A DNA stretch of 64,000 nt from Panulirus ornatus (Eukaryota; Arthropoda; Malacostraca; Decapoda; Palinuridae). The stretch spans positions 11,001,745 to 11,065,744 of the forward strand of contig NC_092276.1 of assembly GCF_036320965.1 (NCBI RefSeq), read 5' to 3'. A model generated the notes under the pieces. That model saw nothing but the letters and a program-made list of their open reading frames with translations. It did not search any database and was not told the DNA's origin. Made by a program: the position numbers and the translations under genes. This document shows, one piece after another, positions 56,845 through 64,000 of the stretch. Position 1 is the stretch's first letter; each line of letters opens with the position of its first letter.

Positions 56845-59397
56845 ATGAAGCTCAAAAAAGCTAGGAAGATATTTGATAAAAGAGTCATTCTTTTTACCCA
56901 GGATTCCATAGAAGTGCTAGCCGCTGGCAAGAAAGAGAAGTTGCCTCGAAGATGGACACAGGTATGCGCCAACCGTTACTGCACACTTTATAGGATTGAG
57001 GGAACAGAGGACGTGGTGGTGAAGGCATTCAAACCCAAAAAGGTTAAGCTCATGATAAAGGAGGCTGTCAGATTGTTCTAGCTTCAGGGTGTCAATGGAA
57101 TGCAAAAGATCATGGGAGCGTGTTTGGATCCGCCGCTCTTAGTGACGTATTACGCAGGCATGGATCTCGTCGACTACTTTTTCTACACCAAGCCTACCAT
57201 TGGCACAAAACTGGCCATCCTACACAGGATATTCAAGACGGCAGAAGTGCTGCATGGCCTGCGCTTTGTGCACAACTCTCTGAAACTAGATAACATCTGC
57301 CTGTGCGTGGAAACTGGAAAACTACACATCATTGACTTCGGTAAAACGTTACGCACTGGGAAGAAGATCAAGTTCGGGAATCCAAATGAATCGCAAGAGA
57401 AACTGAGGAGGACGTATCGGCGACTCGCCCCTGAATTATTGAGAAGGGAGCCTTGTACAGCTGCCAGCGACGTTTGGGACCTTGCCTACATCGCGAAGCA
57501 ACTGACCGAAGGTATAACGGGACCTAAGTTATTCGAAACGTGGATCAAAACCGCCAGGTCAGATGATGCCGCTTGCCGACCGACACTCTCAAGTGGGATC
57601 TGCATCCTTGAGCAATGGTTAGCGTAGCACTACGGCGGCCCGTCACCCTCTCTTAAGCTCTCCCCAACCCACTAGGCGCGCCTCTCCTCATGTAGGTCTC
57701 GCCATGGTTATAGCTCCCCCTCTTTCCCATCGTCCTCATGTGACTCAGACGACGACAGCAGTGATGACAAGACCTCTGAGTAGAGTTCTTCCAGCGGTGA
57801 CAGCCTTGGCAGTGAGTGTTCCATGGACGATGATGAGAGAGACGTAAGCTTAAAGAAGAGGTACACGAGACTCCCTCAGCTTACTGTCGATAAGAAGAAC
57901 AGCTCCTGGGCAGACGAAGAAATTGAAAAGGGTGGATTAGTGAAGGTTGATGAGGACCAAAACAAAGCATCAGTGAACAGTGACACTGGAAGCCCAAACG
58001 AAATCTGCTTGAAGGGCGATAAGGAAGAAGAGATAAGAAAAGTGAAAGGCGGTCACAACCAAAAGAGAAAGAGTTCTTCGGAGAATTCTGGGATCGAGAT
58101 GGACAAGAGAGACAACGAAGCCTCGAAAAGAAGGTGCTTGAGGAGTGACAAAACTGAAAAGGAGAGATCTATGACAAGCGTAACCCAGAAGGAGGAAGTA
58201 GTGAGTAGTGATAAGGATCAAAAGAAGCGTACGGCAAAAGGGGCAGGGACCCGAAAGAGAAAGAGTCAATGGGACGACAAAGACCCAAAGAAGAGGTGCG
58301 CCAGAAACGAAGTAGGGTCCAAGAAATGCAGCGAAATCTAGAATGAAGAGCGGATGAAGGCCGTCCAGAAGAGCACTGAGAGTTCCAGGAAGGGCAGAGG
58401 GAACCGCAAGAGAAAGATCCAAACTGATGATGACCCGTACCCAAAGAAGAGGTGCGCCAGAAATGAAGTAGGGTCCAAGAAATGCAGCGAAATCCAGAAT
58501 GAAGAGCGGATGAAGGTCGACCAGAAGAGCACTGAGAGTTCCAGGAAGGGCAGAGGGAACCGCAAGAGAAAGATCCAAACTGAAGATGACCCGTACCCAA
58601 AGAGGAGGTGCGTCAAAAACGAAGTAGGGTCCAAGAAATGCAGCGAAATCCAGAGTAAAGGACGGATGAAGGTCGACCAGAAGAGCGCTGAGAGTTCCAG
58701 GAAGGGCAGAGGGAACCGCAAGAGAAAGATCCAAACCGATGATGACCCGTACCCAAAGAAGAGGTGCGCCAGAAATGAAGTAGGGTCCAAGAGATGCAGC
58801 GAAATCCAGAATGAAGAGCGGATGAAGGTCGACCGGAAGAACGCTGAGAGTTCCAGGAAGGACAGAGGGAACCGCAAGAGAAAGATCCAAACCGATGATG
58901 ACCCGTACCCAAAGAGGAGGTGCCTTAGGGAGAAAGCAAATAAAGTAGAGTCCAAGAAATGCGACGTCACCCGGACTGAAGAGCCGATGAAGGCCCATCA
59001 GAAGAGCAATGTAAGTTTTAGGAAGAACCGCAAAAGGAAATCTGAATAGGAAGTTGATACCACGCCCGCAAAGAAGAGGTAGTGTAGGGGACTCCGCATG
59101 AACACCCCAAATGGAAAGGACACGTCCGTGAAGGGTAGGCAGAGACCCGTAAGAAGGAGAAATATCAGGGGTGATGATGATGCGGAGGAGGAGGAGGAGA
59201 AGGATCAAAAACGGAGGTGCGTCAGGGTTCAAGGACCTAGAAAAGATACGACTAAGGGGGCTCATAAACCCCATACAGAACGACCAATTAAGACTAATGT
59301 GAACAAGAAGACACCAGTGGAAAGTTCTTCGGTCAGACGCAAAGGAAAACTTGTGAAAGACGATGAAGAGAGGCTGAAGAGAAGAAGACGTCTGTGA
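56845..59397 (+). pseudogene. Kinase-like copy D, one frame with seven TAG codons
   Basis: A diverged family member that stays in one frame for 851 codons and ends at TGA. The only interruptions are TAG codons at 57079, 57625, 57673, 57781, 58339, 59047 and 59080. The kinase-like part has EDVVVKAF (beta-3 Lys at residue 60), FVHNSLKLDNICL (HRD-Asp replaced by Ser, Lys and Asn kept), HIIDFGKTL (DFG kept), RLAPELL and SDVWDLA. It is followed by an acidic Ser/Asp stretch and a long basic tail with NRKRKIQTDDDPYPKKRC repeats. The TAG at 57625 lies at the end of the kinase-like domain, as in copies C and E. Probably a pseudogene, but the absence of frameshifts and of TGA/TAA is unusual. Confidence 0.7.
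58249..59040 (+). repeat. 156-bp coding repeat in copy D tail
   Basis: The phrase CGCAAGAGAAAGATCC or a variant recurs at 58249, 58405, 58561, 58717, 58873 and 59029, exactly 156 bases (52 codons) apart each time. Units encode KRK-x-Q-x-D-D-x-x-PKKRC-type basic motifs and KCSEIQNEERMKV. The repeat keeps frame perfectly. Confidence 0.9.
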
Positions 59398-59557
59398 GGC
59401 GTTACGAAGAATTATGAAGTGGATTGTGTGTGCATGTGTGTGTGTATATGTGGCTGTCATTATTATTTGCATGTTACGGGGTGAGAGTTTTTCACTCCTG
59501 TTGTTTCTTTCTCATAACCCAGAAAAAAATCTATGCTAGTTTCAAAACTAGCCGACA

Positions 59558-59660
59558 ATAATAATAATAATAATAATAATGATAATAATAATAATGATAA
59601 TAATAAGGATAACAATAATAACAATAATGATATTGATTGATAATGATAATAAAGATAGTA
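59558..59660. repeat. (AAT)n trinucleotide tract
   Basis: Imperfect AAT/GAT tract 3' of copy D. Confidence 0.9.
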
Positions 59661-59761
59661 ATGATGAGTCAAATTGGCCACCCTTGTATATATAGTCTCT
59701 ACTCTGTTATACCTTGCCGTAATCCTCTTCCTCTCAATTGTTTGGGATATTTTACCCATAG

Positions 59762-59913
59762 CGCCTCCACTATGTGAGAACTCAGCAGAGCTTCGCCAAG
59801 CTGTTGGTATCATGTCGCAGGCAGGCATTCAGGAGGTAGTCTCTTCGGCTGATGCAGTGAAAGCCAATAATGATGGCTATTTCTTACGTCAGAGTCTTGA
59901 GTTCCAAGAACAG
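59762..59913 (+). CDS. Candidate internal exon, unknown gene
   Basis: An open 152-base stretch between a pyrimidine-rich CCATAG acceptor and a CAG|GTCTCT donor. It encodes CENSAELRQAVGIMSQAG, IQEVVSSADAVKANNDG and YFLRQSLEFQEQ, which reads like helical protein of normal composition. I do not recognise the family. The donor is weak. Confidence 0.3.
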
Positions 59914-60644
59914 GTCTCTTTTTACTTTCCTTTTTTTTTTCTTTTTGGCTTTTGTCATACCTAACGTACCACGACAGCATTTGCATGTTGGTGAAAGTGA
60001 CGTTGATGATGATGGTGATGATGATGATGATGTCATCATCATCATTCATGACGATGAAATATGATTTTGTGGTGATAGGGATTTATGAAAATAGTGATGG
60101 TAGATGAGGATAAATAGAAACGACATTTTAAACTCTCAACAAAAAAAAAGAGAATTTGTTCTAATCTGCAGATGTGTTGTTCTGTTCAACTTTAGCGCTA
60201 ATTAATTGAAGAAAATGACAATATTTCAATGGATAAAGATAGGTACTGAGGGAAAGTGTTCTATGAATACAGTCTTAATTCATTTTTAAGACTTCGTTCT
60301 GAGGAGAATATTGATGTTGCCTGGCAGGTAAACTGCATTGTTGTTATTTCTTTGAATTCAGGATGAAAATATGTGTGAATATACTCATATTTAACATCCT
60401 AGTCAAGCCCATGTGCATGTTAAACTGATAGACATAATATCATTCATTTCTCTATCTTTCATAATTTTTTTTAGGTGGGTTCAACGCTATTGCTTCGTGT
60501 TTGTAACCAAATTCTGTCTCTAACATTTCTTGAAGTTGTAGGGTAAAGTAAATTTTACCTTACAACTGTCCTTGCATAATTTGGTAGCGGGAAAAAAAAA
60601 ACGAGTTTTCAAGGAATATTTCTGTACAGTAAAAGAGAAAAATC

Positions 60645-60743
60645 ATGGCACCAGAATATGGTACGTGTGAACATGTCATAGGCCTTCGCGGATGTCACTG
60701 TATTTTAGAATGGATCCAAACAGGTGATCAAGTATGTATTAGG
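60645..60743 (+). CDS. Candidate exon, unknown gene
   Basis: Open from an ATG to a good GTAAGT donor. It encodes MAPEYGTCEHVIGLRGCHC and ILEWIQTGDQVCIR. The nearest upstream acceptor (TACAG at about 60627) would bring in a stop in this frame, so only a first-exon reading works. Weak support. Confidence 0.22.
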
Positions 60744-61621
60744 GTAAGTTTGGGCTGCATAGAAAGACGGCTTGTGTCGTGGTTACACTCAGTCCATCCA
60801 CAACCTCTCTCCTCTACAGGAATATGATCTGTCTACCCATCCAATGTCGGTCATGTACCTCCTGGGAGTCGTCGACTCATCTTCAAATACCGTTGCTCTG
60901 GCCCGCCATAGTCCCCGTTTGTGGTGCGGTATATAGCCAGTAACTGGGGAGGAGGGGGAAGGCCAAGGCAAGGCTAGGCTTCTCCCGTCTGACACTAGGC
61001 GGGCCAGTCTCGTCCCAGTGCTTGTGGTGTAGAGAGGGAGGTACTCAGTCAGCAGTCTTGCTTTGCCCCGTCCCTCTCGGTGTGTGCGCTCACAGTGAGG
61101 GCTTATCCTTCTCTCTGTGTGCCCAGATGATGAGGTTGTGAGATCTCGTTCAAGTATGATTTTTTTTTACATGGTCACTTTCGAACGTGGGAGATTAGGG
61201 TGTTGTTGTCGTTGTGTTGTGAACTGTGATATACTGAAGAAGGTGATAGCAAGTTGGCAATTCTTTATCGCATTCATGAATTTATGAAAAAAGTATGATG
61301 AATATGCGGCATGAATGATTGCATAATGTGAATAACAGGAATAAACGCACTTGAAACAGCTAACAGTCAGTCATTCATGTAACATAACACTGGTGTTAGT
61401 AATATTCTTGATTACCCAAACATTTTCAAAAGTGATCAAGTTTCGTAGACTTTTTCGTTGAGAACAGATCTAAGAATTACATTTAAACACAATTATATGA
61501 CTTTCTCCAGACCAGTAGCCTCCCTCCTGTAAGTGTAACCAAAAATGCTTTTCTTCACTGTGCCTGGTATGTATGACAAGTATTCGTGAGTGAAAACTTT
61601 CCACTTATGCCAATATACAAC

Positions 61622-61623
<2 letters not shown>

Positions 61624-61655
<32 letters not shown>

Positions 61656-61656
61656 T

Positions 61657-61748
<92 letters not shown>
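61624..61748. repeat. Compound (CA)n-(TA)n microsatellite
   Basis: About 28 bases of CA followed by about 88 bases of TA. Confidence 0.95.
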
Positions 61749-61750
<2 letters not shown>

Positions 61751-63534
61751 GCGACTAACAGGGTGGGAGCTAGTGTGCTGGACACCCTCCTCACTTGAAT
61801 CATCACTTTTCCAAAACAAGATCACAAGAAATCGCCAAGCGAGGATATCCCGTCGAAGGATCAGGCTGGATTGTTTTGAACGTACGTGGCTATACCTAGG
61901 ATCAAAAGTATGGAGATGTAGATATTATTTATAAGAATAACCTAAATATTCTGCCTTTGAGAGAAGCAAAGTTGATGGGGACCGGGTTAAGAATGGTTTG
62001 TGTATGAACGAAAGAAGAGGCAGCACCCCTGATGTGGTTTAGAAGGTAGACTATGGGAGATGAGTGGTGGTTCCCTGTGCTTGTAAATACACCTGATACT
62101 GAGAGGAGTGGGCGAAGAGGGGAATGATTCCTCTTGGCAAGAACTTAGGGAACAATTGGGCACGATCAGATGCAATAGATTTTAACTGTGGTGTTGAGGG
62201 ACCTGAATTGCAAAAGTTGGTGATGTGAAAGAACTTGACGAGTTGTGTGTCGATAGATGTATGGTTACTGGGAATGCTTGGCTGTAGAAAGGTACATATA
62301 GGAGTATATAGTTATTAATGGTGCTGGAAATGAGAGGGATGAATCATTATAATGCTAACTGAAAGGTGTATACAAGGAGAGCCTCTAGCTGTGAATATGA
62401 TGAGAGGGGATTCGGAGGTAATATCATATCTTGGAGGAGGATGGTAAAGGTGAGAAAGACTGGTTCTTTTAGGAAAAAGAGGGGCACCGGCAGCGCTCAG
62501 GAAGCCGGCCACGTCAACTGGCTGGACCGCAGGTCATAAAATTTAGTGATGAATGTGTGTGTGAGGTTGAGACTGTGTGAAGAGAATGCGGACAATTGAG
62601 CAACCAGTGTTTTAGTCTTGTTTACATCATGGACATGAAGTGCCTTGAGGTATGCTGAGCTGCTGTTTGTCATGTGGCAATGTGAGTAATGCCCAGAGCG
62701 TAGACGGGAAAGTGTAACACGTGTATGTCTGGGGAGTGTGGTTTTCAGATGGGGTATATATCTGGTAGGATGGCTGTTTAATTCTATTTGAGTTATTTTG
62801 GTGTATGTACCTTTTGTCAAAACTATGATTGTTGGGGAGTAGGAGGGTCTGTGAGTATAGATTGCTGAGGTGTGGGTCAAGGGATAAGCTCTTTACTTCT
62901 ATATGAAGGGTTAGTGGTTAGATATGGTTTGGAAATGAGAGGTTGAGGGATGAAAGACGTCTCTCCCACCTCCGCACACACACCTAAAGCGTTCACATTC
63001 CGATCAAAGTCGTAGTTTGAGGAGATTATAAGGTTTATTCTATCACCACCCTGAACAGACAGGTGTTGGGCTGCCTGCCTTGGTGGACGCCAACATCCCC
63101 TGGCGAATGACCGTTCGCCAGTGTGGTCGTTCGCCAGTATCATCGCTCGCTATTGCCGTGTAAAAAAGAGCATTGTATTCGCCAATTGTCTTATACTAAT
63201 GCACTTTACAAGGATAGAGGTCTGTAGCACACAGTAGTGCAGCCGGGAAGAGTGAGTCTGTTCCCATTTCGGCTTCATTAAAGCAACAACAGAGTATAGG
63301 GTAATTCCACCCATCTAATAACTACATAACAGTCGCCAGTTAATTGGAGTGTTGCCTGTTTGGGGGACAGTTCCTTTGCATTGTCTTTGTCTTGAATTAC
63401 AAGAGTTTGCGTTAGTGTCTTGAGCAGTGTTTGACACATACCTCTCTCGCTGTGCCTTCTGAAAAGTAATTTGCTTTGAGTCATTAGACACTGGATGACA
63501 TTTTCAGCAAATGACTTCCTCGCTTGAGTCGGGA

Positions 63535-63535
<1 letters not shown>

Positions 63536-63612
<77 letters not shown>

Positions 63613-63740
63613 GATTATCAATATTTTCTTCTCATTAGTGCCAAAGTTATTATCATTATTATCATTATCATTACTATTATTATTTTCATTATTCTTATTA
63701 TCATTATTATCATCATTATTATCATTATTATTATTATTTA
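63536..63740. repeat. (TA)n and (ATT)n microsatellites
   Basis: TA run of about 76 bases, then an ATT/ATC trinucleotide tract from about 63650. Confidence 0.95.
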
Positions 63741-64000
63741 CCACAAGACCTCTTATTAGGGGTTTTGCAGATCCGAAGGAGCGCTTCTGACGGGATCTGG
63801 GTAAGTTAAGGGAAAAGGATCTTCGATTCGACTTCCCCCTCGAGGGTGACCTGTGGTTCATGGCTTCGCCACATGCAAATGGAGACGGCAGACACGTCTA
63901 TATCTTAGGTAAGAGGTGGTATGTAGCCACCGACCACCAGGGCAAGGTACCAAGGCCTGGTAAGTGGAAGGATTAATGATGAGAACGCAGCAGGCAAGCA

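Larger units (their letters stand above)
59914..64000. other. Right flank without recognised gene
   Basis: Microsatellites, a GC-richer part at 60840-61120 with TATATAG near 60930 (a possible plus-strand promoter, weak), and a G-rich stretch at 62000-63150 with degenerate short repeats. The last 250 bases look like a dispersed repeat edge, but I cannot name it. Confidence 0.4.

Noticed and set aside
57970..59472. Minus-strand 500-residue ORF
   Set aside because: Antisense of the 156-bp coding repeat of copy D; the sense strand carries the family motifs, and the antisense product is a repeated hydrophobic artefact.
61586..61934. ORFs over the (CA)n-(TA)n tract
   Set aside because: Thr-His and Ile-Tyr repeats from a microsatellite.

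Overview
The window looks like arthropod nuclear DNA, most likely a decapod crustacean. It is rich in long (GA)n, (CA)n, (TA)n and (AAT)n tracts, has spliced genes with AT-rich introns, and carries a secreted gene with VWC and whey-acidic-protein (WAP) modules, a combination familiar from crustacean hemolymph proteins. The species cannot be read from sequence alone.

Region 1 (1-13.7 kb) holds microsatellites, several minisatellites, one possible tRNA-derived SINE and no gene I can support. Region 2 (about 13.9-39.5 kb, minus strand) is one large spliced gene. Going 5' to 3' (high to low coordinates) it has a TATA-like promoter, a signal-peptide exon, two Cys-Cys-rich modules of unknown type, a single-VWC-like module, a classical VWC, a WAP domain, and then 31 consecutive exons. 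Each of these 31 exons encodes one eight-cysteine module of about 42-44 residues (C-x6-C-x6-C-x3-C-x10-C-x4-C-x-C-C), whose CxxxC...CxC core resembles the cysteine-stabilised alpha-beta (defensin-like) fold. All 31 exons are phase 1-1, so they can be skipped or duplicated without breaking the frame. From module 8 onward every junction codon is split as A|RR and must read Lys or Arg, so the modules are separated by a single basic residue. The model reaches about 1,640 residues by the last module. One further exon at 13.9 kb may be part of the C terminus; the true 3' end was not found.

Region 3 (39.5-46.5 kb) is mostly unassigned, with degraded coding-like stretches and a decayed minus-strand kinase-like copy (43.8-45.2 kb). 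Region 4 (46.8-59.4 kb) starts with about 29 units of a 65-bp minisatellite carrying TGACGT. Three tandem 2.62-kb units follow, each with a single-exon pseudokinase-like gene whose tail has repeated basic nuclear-localisation-like motifs and ends in a 9-bp array. Of these, copy A is intact, B has five stops and C has one. A more distant copy D (56.8-59.4 kb) stays in one frame for 851 codons, broken only by TAG codons. In all five copies I counted 17 TAG, 5 TAA and no TGA among internal stops.

Region 5 (59.4-64 kb) has microsatellites, two weak candidate plus-strand exons and otherwise nothing I recognise. The two main loci show no functional link. What they share is tandem amplification of a frame-preserving unit: phase 1-1 exons in one case, and 9-bp, 156-bp and 2.6-kb repeats in the other.
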